64,000 bases of DNA from UMGS1649 sp045611765 (lineage in GTDB: Bacteria > Bacillota > Clostridia > TANB77 > CAG-465): the NCBI GenBank assembly GCA_045611765.1, contig JAZKXT010000012.1, positions 1-64,000 of the forward strand, written 5' to 3'. Positions 51,525-62,300 of this stretch are shown here, one piece after another. The translations under genes and the position numbers were made by a program. The notes under the pieces are model-generated. The model made no database searches. It had not been told where the DNA came from and worked only from the letters and a program-made list of their open reading frames with translations. Numbering within the stretch: position 1 is the first letter of the stretch; each line of letters opens with the position of its first letter.

Positions 51525-52043
51525 ATGAAAAATTTAAAAGGAAAAGAAACAACAACAGAGCAAGAAGCAAAAGACTATTTTGAAACGCAAGAGCCATTAG
51601 ATGACATTATGCAATATCTAGATATGGATGAAGTTATAAAAGGAATTGAAAAAGCTGAGAGAGAAATAGCAAATGGTGAAGGAATAGAATTCAGGGAGGC
51701 CTTTAGAATGCTTCGTAAGGAGGTGCTAGGTGAATTTAGCATTATTGTAGCACCGTCTTTTGACATAATGTTAACAGAGGTGTTGTATCGAAATAAATAT
51801 TATAGTAATTCGTATACAAACAATATACTTAACAAAATTTATGTAGCAATAAGTGTGTTAGAAACATTTCCTTATGCCACTCCTAGTGTAAAATTTAAAC
51901 ATAAGACATGGTAATACAGAAAGTATATTGTAAATAATAGGTTTTTAATTATATATAAAATAGAGCAAGATAATATCTATTTGTTGTATTTTATAGATGC
52001 ACGAATGAGATACGAAAATTATTTTAAAGTTCATGTAGATTAG
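51525..52043 (+). pseudogene. Fused antitoxin-RelE/ParE toxin gene interrupted by an in-frame TAA
   Basis: The first frame encodes 129 residues. Residues 1-65 (DYFETQEPLDDIMQYLDMDE..., FREAFRMLRKEV) look like a small antitoxin; residues about 66-129 (FSIIVAPSFDIMLTEVLYR, then ILNKIYVAISVLETFPYATP) match the first half of a RelE/ParE toxin. The stop TAA (51912-51914) is followed in the same frame by 42 more codons (YRKYIVNNRFLIIYKIEQ, YLLYFIDARMRYENYF) that are exactly the missing toxin C-terminal half, ending at TAG 52043. So a nonsense mutation, not a frameshift, breaks the gene. The fusion may come from an earlier indel: AAGGAGGTG lies at the domain join. Alternatively the stop is read through. 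Confidence 0.72.
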
Positions 52044-52095
52044 TTTTATTCAGTTTTTTATTTATTATTTTATTCGAGTTTTCTAAAGAGGTTTT

Positions 52096-54378
52096 ATGAA
52101 ATCCAAAAATTATTTCATTGTAATTATTACATTTATTCTAATTATTTTATTTAAGGGTTATTTATTCAGGTCTAAATACACAGCTGATAATTATGCAAAA
52201 GAGTATACTGTTTTTATTCGAAGTTTAAAATCCAAAAGTGATACTAAAGTTTCATATAATGTAAAGTTATTAGAAACACAAGATAAATTTATTCTAAACA
52301 TTTATGACAATTCTTATGACGATATTCAAACAGATTTAACACAATATAGTCAGTACAAATATGGTGATGTAGTAAAAATAAAAGGTAAAATATCTGTACC
52401 ACAAAAACTTAATAATCCAGGTGAATTTAATTACAAGTTGTATCTTTATTCTAATAATATTTATGGCCTAATTAATACTTATGATTTCCCAGTAGAGGTT
52501 GAGTATAAACTTACATTTTTAGAGAAAACAAATAAAAAAATATACGACTTCAAACAATATGTTCAAAGTATTATACAAACTAGCATGAATGAAACAGACG
52601 CAAATCTTGCCATCTCTATGATATATGGAGATAAAACAGATTTAGATGAAGGTATTAAAGGAGATTTTGAAACTATTGGAGTAAGTCACCTTATGAGCGT
52701 TTCGGGAACACATATAACATCTTTTATAATGATAGTAAATACTTTGCTTCGAGTAAAGAGGAAAGATAAGAAAACAAAAAGAAAAATAAGGGGGAGTATA
52801 AACCAAAATAGAGTTGGTGTAATATTAAAAGGAGTTATTCAAATTGTTTGTGTAGTAGTATATATGTTGTTTACAGGATTTGGCGTCTCTGTACTTAGAG
52901 CTGGAATAATGTTAATAATTAGTATACTTTGTAATATGTTAAAAATAAAAAAGAAGAAGTATGTTGCGTTAATTTTAGCATTAGCAATAATATTGTTTGT
53001 ATTACCGTATGCAATATTAAGTATCGGCATGCAACTTTCTTTTTTAGCGAGTTTAGGCATTATTGTGTTTTGGAAGGATATTTCTAAAATGTTTTGTAAA
53101 ATGACACATAATATGCGCAACGAAATTTTGAAAAAAATAGCACAATACATATTAGAAAATATAGCAATAACAATAGCGGTACAGCTTATGATACTTCCAA
53201 TTCAGATACAATCGTTTAATAGACTATCAGTTCCAATAATACTACCGAACTTAATACTTGGTATAATTTCAATACCGATTAGAATATTTGGAACTATAGG
53301 AATAATGTTATCTTTTATCCCTAGAGTAGCCACAAAAATTTTTGGAATAACAGAAATGCTTGTAAAGATCGTAATAGAAACAACAAAAGTGTTTAAGAAT
53401 ATTTCTTTTGGGATAAATCTAGTATCTATGCCAGTTGTATTTTTTATTTTGTATTATTTGTTTATTTTTATTCTATTTATATGTTTTAAGTTAAAAAATA
53501 CAGATGGCAAAAATGGAAATAACAGTATAAAAGTTGGTCTAAATAAACTGCTTAACTATTCAAAAATAGTGGCAATAATATTAAGTGTATGTGTAATTGT
53601 ATTTGTAATAGGTTATAATATTTATACTGTATATATTTCCAGGTACGTATACTTTTTTAATGTGGAGCAAGGGGATATGTCATATATAAAATATGGAAGA
53701 GACAGCGTGATTGTGGATATCGGTTCAATGAGGGAAGGCGTGGCATTTAATGTTATTTCGAACTACTTTAAAGCTAATAATATAACCAAAGTTGATGCGA
53801 TTGTAATTTCACATATGCATAAGGACCATATAAATGGGCTAGAAAAATTTTTGCAAAGATATAAAGCAGGGCAAATAATATATGCTAAACCTAAAAATAA
53901 TAGCAATAATTACACGGAGTTTTTAAGGTTGCTAGATAAATATAACATAACAGGTAAACAAGTAAAAGCGGGAGAAAAAATAAATATAGGAAATATTGAA
54001 ATAGAAATATTACTTCCAACAAATGAGTATATTAAGTCAAAAGATGAGGAAAATGCAAATTCGCTTGTATGCAAAATTAAAGTAAACGAAAAGAAATTGT
54101 TATATATGGGCGACGCTTCCATGGAAGCTGAAGAAAGATTGTTAGAGCAAAATGAAAATATAGAAAATATATACATTTTAAAAGTGGGTCATCATGGTTC
54201 TAAAACAGCTACAAGTGAAGAATTTATACAAAAGATAAATCCTAAAAATGTTATCATATCTGCATTAAAAAAATATTATGGTCATCCACATGAGGAGACG
54301 ATAAAAACATTGAAACAAAGTAATGTTTGGATATACCAAACAGAAAAGCAAGGTGCAATAAAATTTAGTTTGTATTGA
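52096..54378 (+). CDS. comEC: ComEC/Rec2 DNA internalisation protein
   Basis: A 760-residue membrane protein. An OB-like DUF4131 domain (about 30-160) is followed by the competence domain with about nine helices (190-470; DLDEGIKGDFETIGVSHLMS, SGTHITS) and a C-terminal metallo-beta-lactamase domain (515-760) with ISHMHKDHINGLEK and VGHHGSKTATSEEF. It forms the channel for ssDNA uptake and may degrade the other strand. The start follows AAAGAGG. Together with RecA and an A24 peptidase it hints at competence, though no com pilin genes are present. Confidence 0.92.
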   Translation: MKSKNYFIVIITFILIILFKGYLFRSKYTADNYAKEYTVFIRSLKSKSDTKVSYNVKLLETQDKFILNIYDNSYDDIQTDLTQYSQYKYGDVVKIKGKISVPQKLNNPGEFNYKLYLYSNNIYGLINTYDFPVEVEYKLTFLEKTNKKIYDFKQYVQSIIQTSMNETDANLAISMIYGDKTDLDEGIKGDFETIGVSHLMSVSGTHITSFIMIVNTLLRVKRKDKKTKRKIRGSINQNRVGVILKGVIQIVCVVVYMLFTGFGVSVLRAGIMLIISILCNMLKIKKKKYVALILALAIILFVLPYAILSIGMQLSFLASLGIIVFWKDISKMFCKMTHNMRNEILKKIAQYILENIAITIAVQLMILPIQIQSFNRLSVPIILPNLILGIISIPIRIFGTIGIMLSFIPRVATKIFGITEMLVKIVIETTKVFKNISFGINLVSMPVVFFILYYLFIFILFICFKLKNTDGKNGNNSIKVGLNKLLNYSKIVAIILSVCVIVFVIGYNIYTVYISRYVYFFNVEQGDMSYIKYGRDSVIVDIGSMREGVAFNVISNYFKANNITKVDAIVISHMHKDHINGLEKFLQRYKAGQIIYAKPKNNSNNYTEFLRLLDKYNITGKQVKAGEKINIGNIEIEILLPTNEYIKSKDEENANSLVCKIKVNEKKLLYMGDASMEAEERLLEQNENIENIYILKVGHHGSKTATSEEFIQKINPKNVIISALKKYYGHPHEETIKTLKQSNVWIYQTEKQGAIKFSLY

Positions 54379-54448
54379 TATGTATATGTATAATATGGTA
54401 ACACTTGAGCCACACTATGCTTAGAATATATGAGTGTAGGTGGTTTGT

Positions 54449-55039
54449 ATGAAAACAGAAAATATGTATAGAATTCTTGTTGCAACAATATTTGTTCTAT
54501 TTATGACGGTGGGCATATATATAGGTGTAGAAATAGGAGATAACAAAGAGGGTCAGGAAGAAATTAAAAGCCCAGATGTTGTAGTTTCTAATACGGATAG
54601 TATATATATATATGATGAGCAAGCAGAAATTATAGATGAGGAAGAAATTATAGATGTAGATGTAAAATTTACAGATGTGTATCCAGATTGTGGCCATAGC
54701 ATAGATAGTGTAGAACATCAAAATGCTACAACTAAAACTAAAGTTAAAGAGGAAATAAAAGAAAAAGATTTAGGTTATAGGCTTATTGGAGAACAAGAGG
54801 GGGTATTGTTATATCAAAAGGTACATAGCGGCAAATGCATGAATCATTATAAAGTAATTTTAGAAAATGATTTAGTAAATATATATAGAATGGGTAAAAC
54901 AGCAGAGTTTGAACTTTACCAAACAACAGACATTACAAGCGATATGTTAAGGCTGGGAATAAAAGAACAATTAGAAGCTGGAATTGAAGTGGATGACATA
55001 GAAGAGTTGATTCTTCTTATGGAAGATATAGAAAGTTAG
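54449..55039 (+). CDS. Membrane-anchored protein with BofC C-terminal-like domain
   Basis: A 196-residue protein with one N-terminal helix (about 7-25), an acidic linker, a YPDCGHSID motif, and a C-terminal region ending in LRLGIKEQLEAGIEVDDIEELILLMEDIES. The ending resembles the BofC C-terminal domain (GI.V.s.eEL..LLED..S). BofC controls SpoIVB signalling across forespore membranes in Bacillus. The match is weak outside the C-terminus. ATG 54449 follows TAGGTGG. Confidence 0.55.
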   Translation: MKTENMYRILVATIFVLFMTVGIYIGVEIGDNKEGQEEIKSPDVVVSNTDSIYIYDEQAEIIDEEEIIDVDVKFTDVYPDCGHSIDSVEHQNATTKTKVKEEIKEKDLGYRLIGEQEGVLLYQKVHSGKCMNHYKVILENDLVNIYRMGKTAEFELYQTTDITSDMLRLGIKEQLEAGIEVDDIEELILLMEDIES

Positions 55040-55042
55040 AAT

Positions 55043-55084
55043 AAAAAATCACAGTTGTGAATTTTCACATATTGTGATTTTTTT
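55043..55084 (+). terminator. Terminator of the BofC-like gene
   Basis: Stem AAAAAATCACA / TGTGATTTTTT with inner TGTGA/TCACA pairs, then TTA. Confidence 0.8.
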
Positions 55085-55132
55085 ATTTACTTGTAAAAAA
55101 ATAAGATATATAATTTGATTAAGGTGAATGAA

Positions 55133-55684
55133 ATGGGAGAGTTTTTAAAAAGAGGAACAATAATTAATTTATTATCTACGTTAATGTTGTTGATAGTGGG
55201 GATAATACTAGTAAAAAATCCAATAATAACATTAAATATAGTTACGTATATAATTGAGACGCTACTAGTAGTTTGGGGTGTAATTACTATAGTTAATTTT
55301 GTTAGAGTTGAGAGCAAGCACGATGTTTTTAGTCTGGGATTTGTGCAAGGTGTTGTATGTATTTTGACGGCACTATTCTTAATTATTAATCCTGGAATAA
55401 TACCAAGTATATTACCTGTATGTATAGGCATTTGGATGGTATTTGGAAGTTTATCTAAGATACAAGTTGCTATAAAGTTAAATGCATGGGGACAAAGGAC
55501 GAGTGGATTGTATATAATTTTAGCTATTATCATGTTTGCTATAGGCGTTGCAATTATATGTAATCCATTTAAGACTGCTACAATTCTTATACAAGCATTA
55601 GGATTTGGAATTATAATATACTCAGTACTAGATATTATATCTGGGATCGGGGTGTTAAGATTTTTAAATAGTATAGACTTATAG
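55133..55684 (+). CDS. DUF308/HdeD-like membrane protein
   Basis: A 183-residue protein with six predicted helices in three pairs, each rich in Gly and Ile (LLIVGIILVKNP, ILTALFLIINPG, MFAIGVAIICNPF), the repeat pattern of HdeD/DUF308 proteins. E. coli HdeD relates to acid stress; the role here is unknown. ATG 55133 follows AAGGTG; TTG 55115 lacks an SD. A TATAAT at 55109-55114 suggests a promoter, but its -35 is poor. Confidence 0.8.
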   Translation: MGEFLKRGTIINLLSTLMLLIVGIILVKNPIITLNIVTYIIETLLVVWGVITIVNFVRVESKHDVFSLGFVQGVVCILTALFLIINPGIIPSILPVCIGIWMVFGSLSKIQVAIKLNAWGQRTSGLYIILAIIMFAIGVAIICNPFKTATILIQALGFGIIIYSVLDIISGIGVLRFLNSIDL

Positions 55685-55706
55685 CAAAATAAATAAAAAA
55701 TGAAAT

Positions 55707-55747
55707 AAAAGTTGTAATTTGAGTTTTTTCAGATTACAACTTTTTGC
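55707..55747. terminator. Bidirectional terminator between DUF308 and clp genes
   Basis: Perfect stem AAAAGTTGTAAT / ATTACAACTTTT with a 14-base T-rich loop, flanked by A and T runs. Confidence 0.85.
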
Positions 55748-55767
55748 TATAAAATATTTTTAAAAAG

Positions 55768-58077
55768 CTATTCATTAAGTACTACAACATTATTTCCCAC
55801 ATCTAATGTGTAACAAGTTTTTTCTTTAATTTCACCTTTAATATACTTGTATGCTATAGTGTCTTCAATGTGTTTTGTAATAGCTCGTCTTAATGGTCTT
55901 GCTCCAAATTTATCATTAAATCCTTTTTCTGTTATAAAGCTAATTAAAGCATCTGTATAGACTAAATCTAAATGTTTTTTATTAACATCATTAATGTATT
56001 CATCTACAAGAAGTCTAGTTATTTTTTCAGCATCTTGCTTAGTTAGTTTGTTAAATACTATAGTATCATCAATTCTGTTTAAAAATTCAGGTGAGAAGTA
56101 GTCTTTTAATGCACTTTCAACTTTGTTTACAAGCATATCACTTTCAATTTTATCATTAGCAAATCCAAAGCCATCATTTTTAAAGTTTGTTCCAAGATTT
56201 GAAGTAAGAATTATTATAGTATTCTTGAAAGATACAGTTTTTCCTTGAGAATCTGTTAATCTTCCGTCTTCAAGTATTTGAAGTAGTATGTTATATATGC
56301 TTGGATGAGCTTTTTCTATTTCATCAAATAATATAATGCTATATGGATTACGTCTAACTTTTTCGGTTAAGTAACCCGCCTCATCAAAACCAACATATCC
56401 TGGAGGTGACCCAATAAGTTTAGATACACTATGTGATTCCATATATTCAGACATATCCAAGCGAACTATTGCATCTTCTCTATCAAAAAGTTCGTATGCT
56501 AACGCTTTAACTAGAGCTGTTTTACCAACACCAGTAGGACCTACAAATATAAAAGAAGGAGGTCTTACAGTGGCTTGCAGATTGCTTCTTTTTCTAAGTA
56601 TCGCATTAGACAAACAGTGAACAGCGTTTTCTTGACCTATTATTTTTTTGTTTAAATTAGTTTCAAGATTTAGAAGCTTTTCACTTTCAGCAGTAGTAAG
56701 ACGTGATACTGGAATCTTTGTCCATAGTTCAACAACTTTAGCTAGGTTATCGAAAGTCAAATGACATTTCTTAATTTTTTTATTTAACTCTTCTAATTTA
56801 GATTTCAAAGAACATTCGGTAGCTTTAAGATTAGCAGTTTTTTCAAAATCTGCTATGTCATTGCCGTTTTCAGCAATTTCAGCTTCGGCGCTTTCAATTT
56901 CTTCAGCAACTTCCTTTAATTTTTGTTCAATATTTTCTATTTGCCCTAAAACTTTATTGTCTAGATATACTCTCGAACAAGCCTCATCAAGTAGATCAAT
57001 TGCTTTATCTGGGAAAAATCTATCGTGAATATATTTTTCGGCAAGATATACAGTATCTTTAACCATTTCGTCAGAAATTACAACTTTATGATGTTTTTCG
57101 TAGTAGTGTTTAACCCCTTTAATAATTTCTATTGTATCTTCTATAGAAGGTTCTTCAACCATAATAGGTTGGAAACGTCTTTCTAAAGCAGTATCTTTTT
57201 CTATATATTTTCTATATTCTTTTAAAGTAGTAGCTCCAATTACTTGTATTGTGCCGTTAGATAGAGCGGGTTTTAACATATCTCCGGCGTTCATTGAGTT
57301 ATCATGTTCCATACCGCCAACGATGTTGTGTAGTTCATCTATTGCAAGAATAATATTTGAATAAGATGCACATTCGTCAATTACCCCTTTCATTCTTGCT
57401 TCGAATTGACCTCTAAATTGAGTACCAGCAACCATTGCAGTCATGTCTAAAAGATATATTTCTTTATTCGCTAATTTTTGTGGTACATCACCACTTGCGA
57501 TTTTAAGAGCTAATGCATTAATTACAGCGGTCTTACCAACACCAGGTTCACCAATTAATGCTGGATTATTTTTATTACGTCTATTTAGTATTTGAATTAA
57601 TCTCTCTAATTCTCTTTCTCTGCCAATAACCTTGTCTAGTTTACCTTCTTTAGCAAGTTTAGTTAAATTAGTACCATAAGTATCTAAATATTTAAGTTTT
57701 TTATTCGCTTTCTTTTCTTTAACCTTAGTTTTCGAAGAAGATTTTTCACCTTCTACATCTTCAGACTCATCTTGTGAGAATGGAACGGCCATGCCCATAC
57801 CATCTTCGCCAGGAAAGCCCATACCACCAAACATATTAGAGAGTTTATCCATATCTAAATTTGCAAACATATTTTCAAATTGCTTAGATAATTTGTCCAT
57901 ATCTTCCTGAGACATGTTGTTCATTGAAGCGGCCATAGTACCCATTGGGGCAATTCCTCTTTTCTTAGCACAAGGAACACAAAGACCAATAACTTCGTTT
58001 GGCTTATCCATATTCTTTTCATCGAATTTATTTATATAAATTACTGCCATATTCTTTTTGCAATCTGAACATAACAT
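55768..58077 (-). CDS. ClpE-type AAA+ unfoldase with N-terminal zinc finger
   Basis: A 769-residue HSP100 protein. The N-terminus has a zinc finger of two CXXC pairs (MLCSDCKKN and GLCVPCAKKRG), as in ClpE, in place of the ClpC N-domain. D1 has Walker A GEPGVGKT and B IDELHNI; a coiled-coil middle domain follows (about 395-470); D2 has GPTGVGKT and the GYVGFDEAGYLT pore loop. It feeds substrates to ClpP. ATG 58077 is behind GGGGG; the longer frame upstream has no SD. I see no CtsR site in the promoter. Confidence 0.9.
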   Translation of the reverse strand: MLCSDCKKNMAVIYINKFDEKNMDKPNEVIGLCVPCAKKRGIAPMGTMAASMNNMSQEDMDKLSKQFENMFANLDMDKLSNMFGGMGFPGEDGMGMAVPFSQDESEDVEGEKSSSKTKVKEKKANKKLKYLDTYGTNLTKLAKEGKLDKVIGRERELERLIQILNRRNKNNPALIGEPGVGKTAVINALALKIASGDVPQKLANKEIYLLDMTAMVAGTQFRGQFEARMKGVIDECASYSNIILAIDELHNIVGGMEHDNSMNAGDMLKPALSNGTIQVIGATTLKEYRKYIEKDTALERRFQPIMVEEPSIEDTIEIIKGVKHYYEKHHKVVISDEMVKDTVYLAEKYIHDRFFPDKAIDLLDEACSRVYLDNKVLGQIENIEQKLKEVAEEIESAEAEIAENGNDIADFEKTANLKATECSLKSKLEELNKKIKKCHLTFDNLAKVVELWTKIPVSRLTTAESEKLLNLETNLNKKIIGQENAVHCLSNAILRKRSNLQATVRPPSFIFVGPTGVGKTALVKALAYELFDREDAIVRLDMSEYMESHSVSKLIGSPPGYVGFDEAGYLTEKVRRNPYSIILFDEIEKAHPSIYNILLQILEDGRLTDSQGKTVSFKNTIIILTSNLGTNFKNDGFGFANDKIESDMLVNKVESALKDYFSPEFLNRIDDTIVFNKLTKQDAEKITRLLVDEYINDVNKKHLDLVYTDALISFITEKGFNDKFGARPLRRAITKHIEDTIAYKYIKGEIKEKTCYTLDVGNNVVVLNE

Positions 58078-58111
58078 ATTAAAAATCCCCCTTACGTAAA
58101 AACGTAGAGAC

Positions 58112-58140
58112 ATTATACCATAATACTCAATTAAAAACAA
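58112..58140 (-). promoter_or_regulatory. Probable promoter of the ClpE-type gene
   Basis: Minus strand TTGTTT (58140-58135), 17 bp, TATAAT (58117-58112). Confidence 0.55.
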
Positions 58141-58197
58141 TAAATATGTGAAAAGTAACATATAATATGCAAGTTTACATAAACTGAGGTTTTCCCC

Positions 58198-58226
58198 TTG
58201 ACAATTGAAAGGAATTGTAGTAAAAT
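58198..58226 (+). promoter_or_regulatory. Promoter of the 58265 gene
   Basis: TTGACA (58198-58203), 17 bp, TAAAAT (58221-58226). Confidence 0.75.
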
Positions 58227-58264
58227 GAAAAGACATCTTAAAATTTTAAGGAGGACATAAATTT

Positions 58265-58534
58265 ATGACTTGTACAAAAACAAAGGCGCCTGAGAGCGCA
58301 ACTGGCATCGCAAAGTTGATGGAAATGGATGTGGCAGAAGTCCGGGCATGGCCTTTTTTAGAAGAGGTAAGATCAGCAATTAAGGACTATAACCTTGGAT
58401 ACATTACCAAGCAGCGCCTGCTGTCACAGCTTGAAAATATCGCAATCAAAAATCAGAATTCTGAACTCAATCTCCAGCATTATGCTGCGGCAATTACAGA
58501 AAATCTCGTCACGTCACTGCGGCTTAGCTATTAA
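58265..58534 (+). CDS. Small helical protein of unknown function
   Basis: An 89-residue soluble protein that appears all-helical (GIAKLMEMDVAEVRAWPFLE, then KQRLLSQLENIAIKN). Strikingly G+C-richer than neighbours, with codons such as CTG, CGG, GCG and ATC. Own promoter, SD AAGGAGG and perfect terminator. No family recognised. It lies divergent from the ClpE-type gene, but nothing shows a functional link. Confidence 0.68.
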   Translation: MTCTKTKAPESATGIAKLMEMDVAEVRAWPFLEEVRSAIKDYNLGYITKQRLLSQLENIAIKNQNSELNLQHYAAAITENLVTSLRLSY

Positions 58535-58543
58535 TTAAATATT

Positions 58544-58575
58544 GAGACCACTTCAAAATGAAGTGGTCTCGTTTT
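58544..58575 (+). terminator. Terminator of the 58265 gene
   Basis: Perfect stem GAGACCACTTC / GAAGTGGTCTC followed by GTTTTG. Confidence 0.92.
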
Positions 58576-58701
58576 GTATATATTAGCAATATAATGACAA
58601 TTTTAATTATTTTCTTCTACATGTTATTTGTTATTTCTTTTTACTACTAGTAAATTGTAAAATTATTTGGTATAATGTTGAAAAAGAAAGAGGAATATAT
58701 A

Positions 58702-59304
58702 ATGGAAAATCTAAAAGATATATTAGAAGCTATACTTTTTGTAGTAGGAAGAAGTGTTAGCGTAAATGAATTTAAGGAAACATTAGGAATAAATGCGGTT
58801 GATGTAGAAAATGCGCTTAAAGAACTAGAGATAAAGTATAAAAACAATTCGGGACTATCTTTAGTAAAGGTTAAAGATGAGTACCAACTAGTTTCAAATA
58901 AAGCATATTTTACATATATAGAGAAATTTGTAGAACATTCTAAAAAAGAGAATTTATCTAATACTTGCTTAGAGGTATTAAGCATTATTGCATATAATCC
59001 TAAGATAACTAAAAGTGAAATAGAAAGCATTAGAGGGGTTAATAGTGACTCTCAAGTAAGTAAGCTTTTGGAGTATGGTCTTGTTGAAGAAGTGGGAAGA
59101 ATGAATGCGCCTGGTCGTCCGGCTATGTTTAGTGTAACTAATGAATTTTTAAAATGTATGGGTATAAATAAAGTAGAGGACCTACCAGATTATAACGCGA
59201 TTAAAACAGAGGACGAAGAACTTACTTTATTTAAAAATATTGAAACGGAAGAAAAGAAAGAAGTGCTAGAACAAGCTGAACAAAAAGATGAAGCTTTAGT
59301 TTAA
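58702..59304 (+). CDS. scpB: ScpB segregation and condensation protein
   Basis: A 200-residue protein of two winged-helix domains: LKDILEAILFVVGRSVSVNE, then TCLEVLSIIAYNPKITKSEI, IRGVNSDSQVSKLLEYGLVE and GRPAMFSVTNEFL. It dimerises and binds ScpA in the SMC complex. Usually next to scpA, but here 47 kb away. ATG 58702 follows AGAGGA and is preferred to ATG 58675. addB follows after 11 bases. Confidence 0.93.
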   Translation: MENLKDILEAILFVVGRSVSVNEFKETLGINAVDVENALKELEIKYKNNSGLSLVKVKDEYQLVSNKAYFTYIEKFVEHSKKENLSNTCLEVLSIIAYNPKITKSEIESIRGVNSDSQVSKLLEYGLVEEVGRMNAPGRPAMFSVTNEFLKCMGINKVEDLPDYNAIKTEDEELTLFKNIETEEKKEVLEQAEQKDEALV

Positions 59305-59315
59305 GGAGATAGCCT

Positions 59316-62300
59316 ATGTCACTTAATGTAATACTTGGTAAAAGTAACAGTGGAAAAAGTGAATATATGTATAGCAAAATTATGGCGTGTGAGGATAATA
59401 AAAAACAGGCCATACTTTTTGTGCCGCCGTCTGGAAGATTAATAGCAGAGGAAGAGTATCTAAAATACACTAATAAAAAAGTGGTAATAGATACATTAAT
59501 TACAAGCATTGAAAGGTTTGTAAACAGAAGAGTAGATAAAACTAAGTTGTATGGTAACAAAACATATCTAAAGGATTTAGCTAAAAAAATGATGGTAAAA
59601 AAGACCATAGCTGAAAATCCAGAGATATTTAAAGTTTTCGCAAAGTCTAAAGATACAATAGGGTTTACAGATAAGATTGCAGATTATGTACAAAAATTTG
59701 ATACTTTACAAAACTTAGAAGTATTGGATAAATACGAAGAACAAGATTTTCTAAAAACAAAGTTAGATGAGTTTAGAGGAATATATCTAAAATTACAGGA
59801 AGAATTACAAGATAAATTTGTACAATCTACAGATGAAATGAAACAATATATTAAAACTTTGAATGAAAGTGAAACTAATATATTAAATGCAGATATATTT
59901 ATAGATAATTATAACAACTTTAGCAATGTAGAATATGAGTTTATACAAGCGTTACTTTTAAGTGGAAATGATGTATATATAACTCTAGATATAGACAAAG
60001 AAAAATATTTAGATGGTGTTACTCAAATATATAACACATCATACGATACATTAACTAAACTCAAAGAGATATCTGTAAATTCTGGTATTAAATTTGAGTT
60101 AGTAAATTTAGTAGATAAAAAACACAATGTAAAAGAGGATATCTCGTTTCTTGGGGAAAACATATTTAGTATGTCTAGAAACACATACGCCAAGAAAGTA
60201 GATAATGTTAAACTTGTATTGTTACCCAATACATACGAAGAGATAAAATATGTTGCATCTGACATATTAAGGCACGTGAAAGCGGGTTATGAATATAAAG
60301 ATATTGCAATATATACAAACAATATAGATGGTTATAACATATTTTTAAATAAAATATTTGATCTATACAATATACCAATATACATTAATGAAGAAGGAAA
60401 GATAACAAGCAATAGACTTGTTATATATCTACTAACGTTATTAAATATAGCATCTAACGGTTACACAAAGACTATAGATAATGTGTTAAATCTATTAAAA
60501 ACAGGAATGCTGGATTTGCAAGAAGAGAAAATATATGAATTTGAAAATTATCTTTTAGAATTTGGTGTGAGAGGATACAATTTATCTCGCAAATTTGAAT
60601 TAAACAATGGATATAACATAACTGAAATAAACGAAACACGAGAAGTTGTAGTAGATGCTGTATCTAAATTAAGACAACAATTAAAAGACAAGAAAACATC
60701 CAAAGAATTCACGGAAGTTATATATAACCACTTAGTGGATGAAAATATTGTATCTAGATACGAGAACGAATTAGAACAAATTAAAGAGATAGATGTAAAT
60801 GAATATAACAAAGGAAGACAAGTTTTAGCAAAGTTATATGAAATAATGGACAATATTTGTCTTGCTTATGAGAATATAACTTTAAAGGAATATATAGAGC
60901 TTTTTGAATATGGAATAAAAGAAATAAGTGTAGACACAGTACCAGCTAAATTAAATCAAGTAGAAGTAGTAGATATAAATAGATCTAGGGGGATAGAAAA
61001 AAAGATAGCATATTTAATTGGATGTTATGATGGTGGACTTCCAACTGTTCAAAGTGAAGATAATATATTTACTGACATTGAACTTGAAAAATTAAAATTA
61101 GTTGGAATAGACTTAAAACAGACATCTGATGAAAGAAATAATATGCAGCTATTTAATATATATCAAGCTATAAACAAGGTTAGAGAAAAGTTAACAATTA
61201 CAGTACCATCAAGTTTAAGTTCTGGTTCTTCGCTAAGACCAAGTAGTCTTGTTCAAGAAATAAAGACGCTGCTTAATATCAAACTAGAAAGTGTAGAAAA
61301 AAAGGAAACGTTAAATATAGATGAAGCTTTTATGGAGTTTGTATCTAAACTAAATGAAATTGATGAAAAAACTCCTAAAGAAGAAATTGAAGATATGTAT
61401 GCCAAACTTAGACTATTCCAAGATATAGAAAAGTATAATTATATACTAAACTATACAAGGCAAGACAGGAACTTGAATGAAGAGACGTTATCGCGTATTT
61501 ACGACAAAAAAATAAACTCAAGTGTGTCTAGATTAGAACAATTTAAACGATGTCCGTTTGCATATTACACAAAGTATATATTAAACTTAAAAGAACGCAA
61601 AGAGTATGTGATGTCTAGTTTAGATACAGGCTCATTTATGCACGAAGTAATTGAAAAGTTTTCAAAGTTTATTGTTGCTAAAAATATTGCTTGGCAAGAT
61701 TTAGTTTTAGATGAAAAGAAAAGCAAACTTGCTATAAATAAAATAGATGAAATTGTAGATAAACTATTTGAAGAGGAGTATAGCAAATACTTAACGAGTG
61801 CAAGGTATGTAGTTCTAAAATTAAAAATGAAGAAAGCAATGAAGAGGACAGTATTTGCTCTTGCGGACAGTTTCAATCATAGTGAGTTTAGACCTTTGGG
61901 GTATGAGATAGAGTTTGAAAAAGGAGAACTTTTTGCGCCTATTGAAGTTGACTTGGAAGGTGGGAAAACTTTACTGTTACGTGGAAAGATAGATAGAATA
62001 GATAGTTTAACATTAGAGGATAAAACATATTTAAGAATAGTGGACTATAAATCATCAGAAAAGAATTTGAAGTTAAGCGATGTAAAAACAGGTATATCTT
62101 TACAGCTTATGACATATATGTGTGCAATGATGGAGAATAAAGAAAAATTAAATACGCAAAATGTAATACCGGCTGCTCTATCATATTTTACAATTTCAAA
62201 CAAAATACTTTCTATACCAAACTATGAAAAAGATGATAACAAAATTGCTGAAATGGTAAAGAAAGAATTGAAATTGAGGGGGATATATATTAAAGATATA

